From Actinosynnema sp. ALI-1.44 (GTDB lineage Bacteria > Actinomycetota > Actinomycetes > Mycobacteriales > Pseudonocardiaceae), in NCBI RefSeq assembly GCF_001984155.1, contig NZ_MTQO01000027.1, positions 33,692 to 97,691 of the forward strand: a DNA stretch of 64,000 bases, given 5' to 3'. Position numbers and translations under genes: made by a program. Below the pieces are notes generated by a model. That model saw only the letters and a program-made list of their open reading frames with translations. It was not told the DNA's origin and searched no databases. The first letter of the stretch is position 1; each line of letters opens with the position of its first letter. Of the stretch, positions 24,526 through 32,680 are shown piece by piece.

Positions 24526-25413
24526 GACGCTGTATCGGAGCTGTTGGCGGACGTCCACGCACACGGTGCCGTCTTCCAGCAGGCGATCATCCGACCGCCC
24601 TGGGCTTTGCGGATGTCCAGCGGCGCCCCGCTGACGCTGGCGATGCCGCTGCGGGGCCACGCCTGGATCGTCGCCGACGAGCTGGAGCCGGTCCGCATCG
24701 AACGCGGCGATGTCGCCGTCGTCCGCGGTGACGTGCCGTACACCGTGGCCGACGACCCGGCGACCACGCCCACTCGCGTGATAACCAGCGAAGACTACTG
24801 TGTCAACGACACGTGCGGAACGCCCGCAGCGGACGCCTCGGTGCTGGTGAGCGGGGCGTTCGAACGCCGCGGCGACCTCAGCGAACGGCTCCTGCGCTCC
24901 CTGCCCGCAGTGCTGGTGGTCCCGGTCGCGGACAGCCCGTACCCGTCGGTGGAGACGGTGGTTGCGGAGATCTCCCGCGACCGCCCTGGACAGCAACTGG
25001 TCCTGGACCGACTGCTCGACCTGATGCTGGTGTCGGCACTGCGCAGTTGGTTCGACGCCCCGGACACCGACGCCCCAGCCTGGTGCCGTGCACTGGACGA
25101 CCCGTTGTTGGGCCTGGCATTGCGCCTGCTGCACGACAACCCGGCGCATGCGTGGACGGTGGCGGACCTGGCCGCCAAGGTGGGTGTGTCGCGGGCGGGG
25201 CTCGCCCGGCGGTTCACCGCGCTGGTCGGCGAGTCGCCGATGGCGTACCTCACCGGCTGGCGAATCACCCTCGCCGCCGACCTGCTGCGGACAACCGACC
25301 ACACCGTGGCCACGATCGCCCGGAAAGTGGGCTACGCCAACGCTTTCGCGTTGAGCGTGGCGTTCAAGCGGTTGCGCGGCGCCAGGCCGAGCGACTACCG
25401 GAACGAGCGGTAG
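24523..25413 (+). CDS. AraC-family regulator with cupin_6 sensor
   Basis: 296 residues. The N-terminal cupin-type domain starts DAVSELLADVHAHGAVFQQA and contains IERGDVAVVRGDVPYTVAD, typical of the AraC cupin_6 group. A central stretch has WFDAPDTDAPAWCRALDDPLLGLALRLLHDNPAHAWTV. The C-terminal HTH pair is VADLAAKVGVSRAGLARRFTALVGESPMAYLTGWR and TVATIARKVGYANAFALSVAFKRLRGARPSDYR. In related loci this regulator type controls the adjacent oxidoreductase, as is suggested here by the shared 80-bp promoter. Confidence 0.9.
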   Translation: MDAVSELLADVHAHGAVFQQAIIRPPWALRMSSGAPLTLAMPLRGHAWIVADELEPVRIERGDVAVVRGDVPYTVADDPATTPTRVITSEDYCVNDTCGTPAADASVLVSGAFERRGDLSERLLRSLPAVLVVPVADSPYPSVETVVAEISRDRPGQQLVLDRLLDLMLVSALRSWFDAPDTDAPAWCRALDDPLLGLALRLLHDNPAHAWTVADLAAKVGVSRAGLARRFTALVGESPMAYLTGWRITLAADLLRTTDHTVATIARKVGYANAFALSVAFKRLRGARPSDYRNER

Positions 25414-25420
25414 TGCGCGG

Positions 25421-25771
25421 TCAGCTCACCGCCTTGCGGACGAGGGACGTGATGCGGTCCGCCACCTCCGCGGTCATCTCGGTCAGGGCGAAGCTCGTCG
25501 GCCACATCGCGCCGTCGTCGAGGGTCGCCTGCTCCTCGAACCCGAAGGTCGAGTAGCGGGTCTTGAACTTGCTCGCGGCCTGGAAGAAGCAGACGACCTT
25601 GCCGTTGAGCGCGTACGCGGGCATTCCGTACATCAGTTTCGGGACGACCTCCGGGATGTTCTCGGTGACGATCACGTGGATGCGTTCGGCCATGGCGCGT
25701 TCGTGGTCGGGCATCTCGTCGATCTTGGCGAGGACGTCCCGCAGTGCCGCTGCCTGCTTGTCCATGCGCAT
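25421..25771 (-). CDS. DUF1801-family protein
   Basis: 116 residues from ATG 25771, with AAGGAG upstream. It matches the DUF1801/YdhG-like fold related to iron-chaperone Fra: VPKLMYGMPAYALNGKVVCFFQAASKFKTRYSTFGFEEQA, with conserved aromatic and basic residues. It is the last gene of a three-gene minus-strand unit (NmrA-like, VOC, DUF1801) with about 50-bp gaps. Its function is unknown. Confidence 0.75.
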   Translation of the reverse strand: MRMDKQAAALRDVLAKIDEMPDHERAMAERIHVIVTENIPEVVPKLMYGMPAYALNGKVVCFFQAASKFKTRYSTFGFEEQATLDDGAMWPTSFALTEMTAEVADRITSLVRKAVS

Positions 25772-25821
25772 CCCCGGCTCCTTCCGCTGGTTGTGGTGTG
25801 GTGGCATTCGGTTGTGGCACA

Positions 25822-26445
25822 TCAGGATTCGGCTGCCACTGTGGAGGTGTGCCAGACGAACCCGTCCGGGTCGGCGCACGGTTGCGCGGCGCCGCCGACC
25901 ACGATCCGGTGTGAGCCGGTGCCCTCCACAGCGACCCCGGCGACCTTGGCGAGCGCCTTGCGCCGGTACAGCGACAGTTTGAACGGGCTCGACTCGGCTG
26001 CGAACTCGACGTACATGGGGCCGAAGCTCTTGGCGACGGTGAAGCCCATGTCGGTGTAGAACTGCTTGCTGGCGGCCACGTTGCCGACTCCCAGCAGCAA
26101 CACGATGGCGTCGATCTGCCCGGTCGCCGGGCCGGTGTCCTTCTTCGCCGAGGTCGCCACCTGCCAGATCGTGCCGTCCGGGGCCTGGACGACGCCGCCG
26201 TAGCCCCACATCGATTTCGTGGCGGGCTTGAGGGTCGTCGCCCCGGCCTTCAGCGCGGCGTCGACCAGGGTGTTGACGTCGGCCGGTTGGGACACGATGA
26301 GCGACAGGGTGAATCCCCGGAAACCCGTGCTGGGTTCCTGCGTGGCGCGCAGGCGGATCCGGGTGGCCAGGCCGATGGCGGCGTAGAAGCGTTCGGCGGC
26401 CGGGAGGTCGGCGACCTCGATGGTGATCGTGTCGATGTTGGTCAT
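25822..26445 (-). CDS. VOC/glyoxalase-superfamily protein
   Basis: 207 residues with two beta-alpha-beta-beta-beta halves. The first starts ITIEVADLPAAERFYAAIGL, and the second starts IDAIVLLLGVGNVAASKQFYTDMGFTVAKS and ends GGAAQPCADPDGFVWH. This is a two-domain VOC protein as in glyoxalase/dioxygenase-like and bleomycin-resistance-like families. Metal ligands are not clear. It lies between the NmrA-like and DUF1801 genes, probably in one operon. Confidence 0.8.
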   Translation of the reverse strand: MTNIDTITIEVADLPAAERFYAAIGLATRIRLRATQEPSTGFRGFTLSLIVSQPADVNTLVDAALKAGATTLKPATKSMWGYGGVVQAPDGTIWQVATSAKKDTGPATGQIDAIVLLLGVGNVAASKQFYTDMGFTVAKSFGPMYVEFAAESSPFKLSLYRRKALAKVAGVAVEGTGSHRIVVGGAAQPCADPDGFVWHTSTVAAES

Positions 26446-26500
26446 GGCCGCAACGCTAGGCGCGGCGGGCTGACCGGTGCTTCTTGATTCCTGACCGGTG

Positions 26501-27409
26501 TCAGCCGCGCATGTGTTCCCGCGCCCACTGCTCGAAGGAGGTGAGCGGGAGGCCGAGGTCTTCGGCGAACCGCGGGCGAGCCGGTTGCCCGACGACGTTG
26601 AGCCACTCGTGGGTGGCGCCCATGGGGGGCATTCCGGCGGCGATGGCGTCCTGCTCGGTCATGTCCGGAGCGGACAGTCGTGTCCCCAAGACGCGGGACA
26701 GGATCTCGGCGATCTCGGTCATCGACAGGTACTCGCCCGCGAGTTCCAGTTCGATCCCGTGGAACCGCTCGGGCTCGGCGATGGCGGCCGCGGCCGCGGT
26801 GCCGATGTCGTCGACCGCCACCATGGACAGCCGTGTCTCCGGCTTCACCACGCTGACCAGTCCGCCCTCGATGCCGCGTGGGAAGAGGAATGCCATGGAC
26901 GGCAGGAAGTTCTCCATGAAGAAACCGGGCTTGAGCAGGGTCCACCGCGGAAAGCCCGCGGCGCGGAGGTGATCCTGGATCGCCTTCTTGGCGTTGAGGG
27001 TCGGCGCCATCTCCGGCCAGCGGCCGTCCGCCCAGCCCGGCGCGTCCGTGTGCTGACCGGCACCGGAGACAGAGGTGTGCACGAACTGCTCCACTCCGGC
27101 GGCCTTGGCGCCCTCGATCAGGTTCACACCCTGCGCCACCTCGCCGTCGAAGTCGAAGCCGTCCCCGGTCGGGGTCATCCCCGGCATCTGCACGGAGAAG
27201 ACCGCACGGACACCCTGCGCGGCCCGGACCACGGAGTCACGGTCGTTCAGGTCACCCGTGACGAGCTCGACGCCGAGCCCCTGGGCCTTCGCCGGATCAC
27301 GCACCAGGGCCCGGACGGGAACACCCGCCGCCCGCAGGGCACGAACGGTGGCGCCGCCCTGCCGACCGGTGGCACCGGTGACCAGAACAGGCGTGGAAGC
27401 TGGGGACAT
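26501..27409 (-). CDS. NmrA-family NAD(P)-binding protein
   Basis: 302 residues. Rossmann motif VLVTGATGRQGGATVRALRAAG, then VRALVRDPAKAQGLGVELVTGDLND, typical of NmrA/HSCARG proteins. FVHTSVSGAGQHT replaces the usual Tyr-x3-Lys site, and KKAIQDHLRAAGFPRWTLLKPGFFMENF follows. It probably reduces a quinone or aldehyde or senses NADP. It opens a unit with VOC and DUF1801 genes and is divergent from a TetR regulator. Confidence 0.88.
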   Translation of the reverse strand: MSPASTPVLVTGATGRQGGATVRALRAAGVPVRALVRDPAKAQGLGVELVTGDLNDRDSVVRAAQGVRAVFSVQMPGMTPTGDGFDFDGEVAQGVNLIEGAKAAGVEQFVHTSVSGAGQHTDAPGWADGRWPEMAPTLNAKKAIQDHLRAAGFPRWTLLKPGFFMENFLPSMAFLFPRGIEGGLVSVVKPETRLSMVAVDDIGTAAAAAIAEPERFHGIELELAGEYLSMTEIAEILSRVLGTRLSAPDMTEQDAIAAGMPPMGATHEWLNVVGQPARPRFAEDLGLPLTSFEQWAREHMRG

Positions 27410-27425
27410 GACACACTCCTCGTTT

Positions 27426-27480
27426 AAGTGGCGGGGCCCGCCGTTTATCCGAGGCTACAATATGACGGGGCCCGCCACTT
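27426..27480. promoter_or_regulatory. Paired TetR operators and divergent promoter
   Basis: AAGTGGCGGGGCCCGCC (27426-27442) and its near-inverse (27464-27480; 15 of 17 match) flank a TACAAT -10-like element at 27456-27461. The pair sits between the divergent tetR and NmrA-like genes and fits autoregulation and control of both. Confidence 0.6.
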
Positions 27481-27499
27481 AGCAAGGACGGAGGCAGCC

Positions 27500-28072
27500 A
27501 TGACCGACCGGCAACGCGCGGACGCGCGGCGCAACTACGCACGCATCCTGGCCGTTGCCTCGGACGAGGTCGCCGCTCATGGCGCGGCGGCGTCACTGGA
27601 ACAGATCGCCCGCGTGGCGGGAGTCGGCTCGGCAACCGTGCGCCGCCACTTCCCCACCCGCCGAGCCTTGCTGGAAGCGGTGTCCCAGGACCGGATCGAC
27701 GCCCTGGTCGCCCGCGCCGCCGACCTGATCGACACCGACGACAGCCGGGCCGCACTGCTGCAATGGCTGGACGAGCTTGTCACGTACTGCGTCTCAGCCC
27801 GGGGCCTCGCGGCCGCACTGACCTACGACGGCACCGAGATCGGGAATGTGCACGAGAACTCCTGCTCAGCGGCGATGGAGAACGCCGCAGGCCCGCTGCT
27901 GCACCGCGCCATCCGGGACGGCGTGGTCACGACGGGCGTCACAGTCACGGACCTGATCACGTTGATCGTCGGCATCGTGCTGGCCACCGAGCACTATCCC
28001 GACCCGGCCGGCGAAGCCCACCGGCTGTTCGGCCTGGCCGTGACCGGCCTGACCGCACCCGCACCCGTCTGA
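27500..28072 (+). CDS. TetR-family regulator
   Basis: 190 residues from ATG 27500, with GGAGG 6 bases upstream. The N-terminal HTH (residues ~7-55) reads RRNYARILAVASDEVAAHG, then ASLEQIARVAGVGSATVRRHFPTRRALLEAV. The ligand domain is alpha-helical with YCVSARGLAAALTYDG and an all-helix C-terminus typical of the SbtR-like C-terminal type. It likely represses the NmrA-VOC-DUF1801 unit and itself through the flanking inverted sites. Confidence 0.9.
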   Translation: MTDRQRADARRNYARILAVASDEVAAHGAAASLEQIARVAGVGSATVRRHFPTRRALLEAVSQDRIDALVARAADLIDTDDSRAALLQWLDELVTYCVSARGLAAALTYDGTEIGNVHENSCSAAMENAAGPLLHRAIRDGVVTTGVTVTDLITLIVGIVLATEHYPDPAGEAHRLFGLAVTGLTAPAPV

Positions 28073-28627
28073 TCAGAGATCCCGCATGTGCAGCAGGGAG
28101 CGGACGGTGAGGCGGCGGCGGGTTTCGTTGCTCCTCAGGGCGTCGACGACGGTCGCCACGCCCAACCACGTGGCTTCGGCGTCCCGCACGAGCAGTTGGA
28201 CTCCCGACGCCTGACCGCCCGTGGCGATCCAGTCGTCGACGACGAGCACCCGGTCCTTGGGGCTGACCAAACGCTTGCGGAAGGCGAGAGTCCGGTGGCG
28301 GTCGCTGTAGTCGGGCGGACTGGTCCGTTCCCGCCATGCGTCGCTGTCGACGACTTGCTCCCGGCGCTTGCGCACTTCGACGAACCCGACGCCGAGGTCC
28401 AGCGCGACGAGCGGCCCCAGCAGGCAACCGCTCGACTCGACGCCGAGCACCACCGTGGGCCGGTCGTCGCGGAACAGCGATGCGAGGGCCGGACCGAGTG
28501 AGCGCAGCAGCGTGGGGCTGCGCCACCAGTTCGTCACGTCGGCGTACCAACTGTCGTCGGTGCGGTCGCCGTGCCAGAAGAACGCGTGGCGCAGTCGATC
28601 CCGCGTTTCGGAGGAGTCAGCGCGCAT
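28073..28627 (-). CDS. Phosphoribosyltransferase-domain protein
   Basis: 184 residues. The PRPP-binding motif is RVLVVDDWIATGGQAS (residues ~122-137), a type I PRTase signature, preceded by VVLGVESSGCLLGPLVALDLGVGFVEVRK, which matches the usual beta-alpha-beta entry. The N-terminal 40 residues (HAFFWHGDRTDDSWYADVTNWWRSP) are aromatic and unlike nucleobase salvage enzymes. It could act in salvage or as a regulator. The stop codon abuts that of the convergent TetR gene. Confidence 0.8.
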   Translation of the reverse strand: MRADSSETRDRLRHAFFWHGDRTDDSWYADVTNWWRSPTLLRSLGPALASLFRDDRPTVVLGVESSGCLLGPLVALDLGVGFVEVRKRREQVVDSDAWRERTSPPDYSDRHRTLAFRKRLVSPKDRVLVVDDWIATGGQASGVQLLVRDAEATWLGVATVVDALRSNETRRRLTVRSLLHMRDL

Positions 28628-28699
28628 GAGCGGATGATCGCGGCACGGACGCGATGGCGCGAGTGAATTTGATGCTCACCCGGTTATGGATTTACTTCG

Positions 28700-28716
28700 T
28701 TAGGAGTCTTGCCGAA
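28700..28716 (+). promoter_or_regulatory. ROK/CsnR-like operator before the exo-glucosaminidase
   Basis: TTAGGAGTCTTGCCGAA matches 13 of 17 positions of the TTAGGAAASTTTCCTAA dyad bound by ROK-family repressors such as CsnR upstream of chitosanase genes. It lies 28-45 bases before the GH2 start. Confidence 0.35.
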
Positions 28717-28744
28717 ACTTCTTCACCGGGGCACAGTGCGTTGC

Positions 28745-31318
28745 ATGATCGGACGCCTGTTCACCGTCGTGCTGGCGCTGTCCCTGCTCGCGGTGCCCCC
28801 TGCCGCCGAGGCTGGCACACCAGCGGTGCCGCTGGTCCCCGGCAAGGTGACGACCGTGCCTGGGTGGCGGATGCAGTCGTCGGCCGTGGCCACCCAGGGC
28901 GGGGCGGAGATCTCCACGCCGAGGTTCGGCGACCGGTCCTGGTACGCCGTCCCCGCGAGGTCGACCGTGATGGCGGGCCTGATCGCCAACCGGAAGTACC
29001 CGGACCTGAACTACTCGACCACCCTGCGCGACGCGGTCGATCCCGCCGACTTCGCCGTTCCCTGGTGGTACCGCCATGAGTTCACGGCCGCGCAGGCGCC
29101 GGGCAGGCACACGTTCCTGCGGTTGACTGGCGGTGTCATCGCGCGGGGCGAACTGTGGGTCAACGGGACCATGATCGCGGGCACGGACCGCGTCGCGGGC
29201 GCCTATCCCCGCTACGAGTTCGACGTCACCGGCCTGCTCAAGCACGGCCGCAACGCGATCGCGATCAAGGCGATGCCCGCCGACCCGTTCCGCGACTTCA
29301 CGGTCAGCTTCCTGGACTGGAGCCCACCCGCCCCGGACAACAACATGGGCGTCTGGCGTGACGTCCAGATCGCCACCACCGGCCCGGTCTCGGTCACCGA
29401 CGCCCGTGTGCTGACCGCACTCGACCTACCGGACCTGCGGTCCGCGACGCTCACCGTGAAAGCCGAGCTGCGCAACAACACCGACAACCCTGTCACCACC
29501 GCGCTCATCGGCACAGCCGCCAGCAACCCGCTGTACCAACAGGTCTCACTCGCACCCAAGCAGACCCAGACCGTCACCTTCCCGCCGATCACCGTGCACA
29601 AGCCGAAAGTGTGGTGGCCCGCGCAGTTCGGCGACCAGCCGTTGCATCGGCTGGACCTCACCGCGTGGACCGGGCGCGGCCTGTCCGACCGAGCGGACAT
29701 CTCGTTCGGCATCCGTGACGTCCGGTCGGAGCTCACCGCCGCGGGAGCGCGGCAGTTCTACGTCAACGGCAAACCGTTCGGTGTCCGCGGCGGCGGCTGG
29801 GCGTCGGACCTGTACCTGCGCGCGCAGCCCGAGCGGCTCGCCGCCGAACTCCGGCACGCCCGTGACCTCGGCCTGAACACGCTGCGGATGGAAGGCAAAG
29901 AGGAGGACCACGAACTGCTCGACCTCGCCGACCGGCTGGGCATCATGCTGCTGCCGGGCTGGGAGTGCTGCACGAAGTGGGAGAAGTACAGCGGGTGGAC
30001 CGAGGAGGACTACCGCGTAGCGGGCGAGTCCACGTCGGCCGAGGCCAAGCGGATGGTGAACCACCCCAGCGTGCTCGGTTTCCTCATCGGCAGCGACAAC
30101 GCGGCGACCGCGCGCGTGGAACAGGTCTACGTGAACGCGTTGCGGGGCGCGGACTTCCAGGCCCCGATCATCCCGTCTGCGGCCGCGAAAACCACACCGA
30201 CGCTCGGCAAGTCCGGCATGAAGATGGACGGCCCCTACTGGTGGGTCCCGCCGAACTACTGGTACCAGGACAAGCTCGGCGGCGCGGCCGGGTTCGCCTC
30301 CGAGGTCGGCCCCGGCCCCACCATCCCGGAACTCGACACCCTGCGGCGGTACCTGTCACCGCAGGAGATCGACGACCTGTGGCGCAACCCGGACAAGCCG
30401 CAGTACCACCTCGCCAAGAAGGAAGTGTTCTCCAAGCTGACCGTCTTCTCGGCCGCCTTGGCCCAACGCTACGGCACGCCCACGGACCTGCGCGACTTCC
30501 TGCGCAAAGCCCAGTTGGCCAACTACGAGGCCAACCGCGCCCAGTTCGAGGCGTACGGACGGGACTTCGCCGACCCGGTCAACCCGTCCACCGGCGTGAT
30601 CTACTGGATGGTCAACAACGCCTGGCCCACGCTCTACTGGCACCTGTGGAGCCACGACCTGGCGTCGGCGGGCTCGTTCTTCGGTGCGAAGAAAGCACTG
30701 CGGCCCTTGCACGTCCAGTACTCGTACGACGACCGGTCGGTGGTTCTCGCCAACACGGGCCTCGCCGCCGTGCCCCGGTTGACTGTGCGCGCCACGGCTT
30801 TCGCACCGGACGGCCGAGTGCTCTCCGACAAGTCGGCCCCTGCCACAGCGGATGCCAACACCTCCCGCCGCCTGCTGGACGTCCCGAAGCCGGACACACC
30901 AGGAACGTACCTGGTCCGATTGCTCCTGCACGACGCCTCGGGCCGAGAGGTCGACCGCAACACCTACTGGTTGTCCACTTCGGACGACGTGCTCGACTTC
31001 CCGAAGTCCACCTGGTGGTACACGCCCACCACGGCGTCGGCTGACCTCACCGGCCTGCAGAACCTGCCGTCGGCCCAGGTGACCAAGTCGGTCACCTACC
31101 AGCACAACGGCCTGGATGTGGTGCTGCGCAACGACTCACCCACGGTCGCACTGTCCATCCGGGCCGATCTGCGTACCGCGCCGGGTGGTGCGCAGGTCCT
31201 TCCGGTCAGCTGGTCGGACAACTACGTCACGCTGTGGCCAGGCGAATCCATCACCCTGCACGCGTCGTACCAGGGCGTGCGGCGGCCTCACGTGGAGATC
31301 AGCGGGTTCAACCTCTAG
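28745..31318 (+). CDS. csxA: Secreted GH2 exo-beta-D-glucosaminidase
   Basis: 857 residues from ATG 28745. A signal peptide ends at AEAGTP (~20-25). The order is jelly-roll (~60-230; PWWYRHEFTA, ELWVNGT, DNNMGVWRDV), two Ig-like domains, and a TIM barrel with FYVNGKPFGVRGGGW. The sequence HPSVLGFLIGSDNA holds Asp451, and GFASEVGPGPTIP holds Glu520. They are placed like the acid Asp and nucleophile Glu of Amycolatopsis CsxA exo-chitosanase (about 70 residues apart). It should remove glucosamine from chitosan-oligosaccharide ends outside the cell. CsxA-type subfamily members lack the GNE of beta-galactosidases, as here. Confidence 0.85.
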   Translation: MIGRLFTVVLALSLLAVPPAAEAGTPAVPLVPGKVTTVPGWRMQSSAVATQGGAEISTPRFGDRSWYAVPARSTVMAGLIANRKYPDLNYSTTLRDAVDPADFAVPWWYRHEFTAAQAPGRHTFLRLTGGVIARGELWVNGTMIAGTDRVAGAYPRYEFDVTGLLKHGRNAIAIKAMPADPFRDFTVSFLDWSPPAPDNNMGVWRDVQIATTGPVSVTDARVLTALDLPDLRSATLTVKAELRNNTDNPVTTALIGTAASNPLYQQVSLAPKQTQTVTFPPITVHKPKVWWPAQFGDQPLHRLDLTAWTGRGLSDRADISFGIRDVRSELTAAGARQFYVNGKPFGVRGGGWASDLYLRAQPERLAAELRHARDLGLNTLRMEGKEEDHELLDLADRLGIMLLPGWECCTKWEKYSGWTEEDYRVAGESTSAEAKRMVNHPSVLGFLIGSDNAATARVEQVYVNALRGADFQAPIIPSAAAKTTPTLGKSGMKMDGPYWWVPPNYWYQDKLGGAAGFASEVGPGPTIPELDTLRRYLSPQEIDDLWRNPDKPQYHLAKKEVFSKLTVFSAALAQRYGTPTDLRDFLRKAQLANYEANRAQFEAYGRDFADPVNPSTGVIYWMVNNAWPTLYWHLWSHDLASAGSFFGAKKALRPLHVQYSYDDRSVVLANTGLAAVPRLTVRATAFAPDGRVLSDKSAPATADANTSRRLLDVPKPDTPGTYLVRLLLHDASGREVDRNTYWLSTSDDVLDFPKSTWWYTPTTASADLTGLQNLPSAQVTKSVTYQHNGLDVVLRNDSPTVALSIRADLRTAPGGAQVLPVSWSDNYVTLWPGESITLHASYQGVRRPHVEISGFNL

Positions 31319-31320
31319 GG

Positions 31321-31342
31321 GGTCAGCCCCCAGGGGCTGGCC
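31321..31342 (+). terminator. Hairpin after the GH2 gene
   Basis: 10-bp arms (31321-31330 and 31333-31342), with one T-G pair and a 2-base loop, lie 3 bases after the GH2 stop. Confidence 0.5.
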
Positions 31343-31381
31343 CGGTGGCCTCGGGCGGACGCGGTCAGAAGACTGAGCCAC

Positions 31382-32680
31382 ATGAGGACGATCATGGCTG
31401 GCACCGCACTGTGTCTGCTCGCCACTGCGACACCCGCATGGGCCGACAGCCCCGTGGACGGCGTATGGCAGACCGACGGCTACGGTTTGGTCATCGAGGT
31501 CGCGGGCGGCCATGCGCAGTCGTACGAGACCACGCGGATCAGCTGCGTCAAGGGGACGGACTCGAAGCAGACCGGGCCGGACCGCTTCGTCAACGAGGAC
31601 TATGAATTCACCCTGCGCCCCGACCGGCGAGGGCAACGCGCGACGCTGCGAATCGACAGCTCGGTCGGTGCACGGCACCTGCGACGGCTGCCAGCGCTCC
31701 CGGATCTGTGCCGCAAGCCCGGCCCCGCAGACCGGCTCGCGAGCTTCGACGTGTTCTGGACGACCTTCGCCGAGAACTACCCGTTCTTCGCCGCCAAGAA
31801 CGTGGACTGGGCCGCTGTCCGCGCCCAGTACCGCCCGAAGGTCCGGCCGGACATGTCCGACGACGAGTTCTTCGCCCTGCTCACCGACATGGTCCGGCCG
31901 CTGCGGGACGCACACGTCGTCCTTGGCGCGGGCGACCGGAGGTTCGCGGCGCTCAAGCCGGGAACGACGTTGCCGACGCCGGACCAGGAACGCGAGGTGC
32001 GGTCGTTCATCGTGCGGCGTGACCTCGATGGCATGCCGCTGCGGGAGTTCGGGCGCGGCCGGATCGGGTACGCGGAACTTCCCGGGCGCATCGGCTATCT
32101 GCGGCTGATCGCGTTCACCGGCTACACCGGGCAGGGCTACGCGGCCGATGCCGCGGAACTCGACCGCGCGCTCGACACCGTGCTGACCAAGCAACTCCGT
32201 GGGCTGATCATCGATGTCCGGATCAACGTCGGCGGCGACGACCCGCACGGCATCCGGATCGCACAACGCCTGACCACCAGGCCGTACCTGGCCTACACGA
32301 AGCAGGCCCACGACGACCCCCGCCGTCAACCGCTGTGGGTGCTGCGGGGCTCGACGGTCCACACCGGACCGGTCGCCGTGCTGACCGGCGGGTCGACGTT
32401 CAGCGCCGGAGAGACGTTCACCCAGGCCCTGATCGGCCGGGCACCGAGCCCGCTGCGGATCGGCGAGAACACCCAGGGCGTGTTCTCCGACAAGCTGGAA
32501 CGCACCCTGCCCAACGGCTGGTTCTTCACACTGCCCAACGAGAAGTACCTGACCCGGTCCGGGCAGACCTTCGACGGCACCGGCATACCGCCGCACATCC
32601 GGACGCCGGTCTTCACCGAGGAGGAGTTCGCCGCCAACCGCGACTCCGCGTTCGACCAGGCGGTCACGCTCCTGCGGTAG
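31382..32680 (+). CDS. Secreted S41-family peptidase
   Basis: 432 residues with a signal peptide ending at PAWADSP (~18-24). The first domain (25-110) is a small beta module. The C-terminal tail-specific protease core includes FDVFWTTFAENYPFF, a loop LRDAHVVLGAG, LRGLIIDVRINVGGDD and VLTGGSTFSAGETFTQAL, where Ser341 is the probable nucleophile. No PDZ domain is evident. S41 members cleave unfolded or peptide substrates; the substrate here is unknown. The last 17 bases overlap the convergent epoxide hydrolase gene. Confidence 0.8.
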   Translation: MRTIMAGTALCLLATATPAWADSPVDGVWQTDGYGLVIEVAGGHAQSYETTRISCVKGTDSKQTGPDRFVNEDYEFTLRPDRRGQRATLRIDSSVGARHLRRLPALPDLCRKPGPADRLASFDVFWTTFAENYPFFAAKNVDWAAVRAQYRPKVRPDMSDDEFFALLTDMVRPLRDAHVVLGAGDRRFAALKPGTTLPTPDQEREVRSFIVRRDLDGMPLREFGRGRIGYAELPGRIGYLRLIAFTGYTGQGYAADAAELDRALDTVLTKQLRGLIIDVRINVGGDDPHGIRIAQRLTTRPYLAYTKQAHDDPRRQPLWVLRGSTVHTGPVAVLTGGSTFSAGETFTQALIGRAPSPLRIGENTQGVFSDKLERTLPNGWFFTLPNEKYLTRSGQTFDGTGIPPHIRTPVFTEEEFAANRDSAFDQAVTLLR

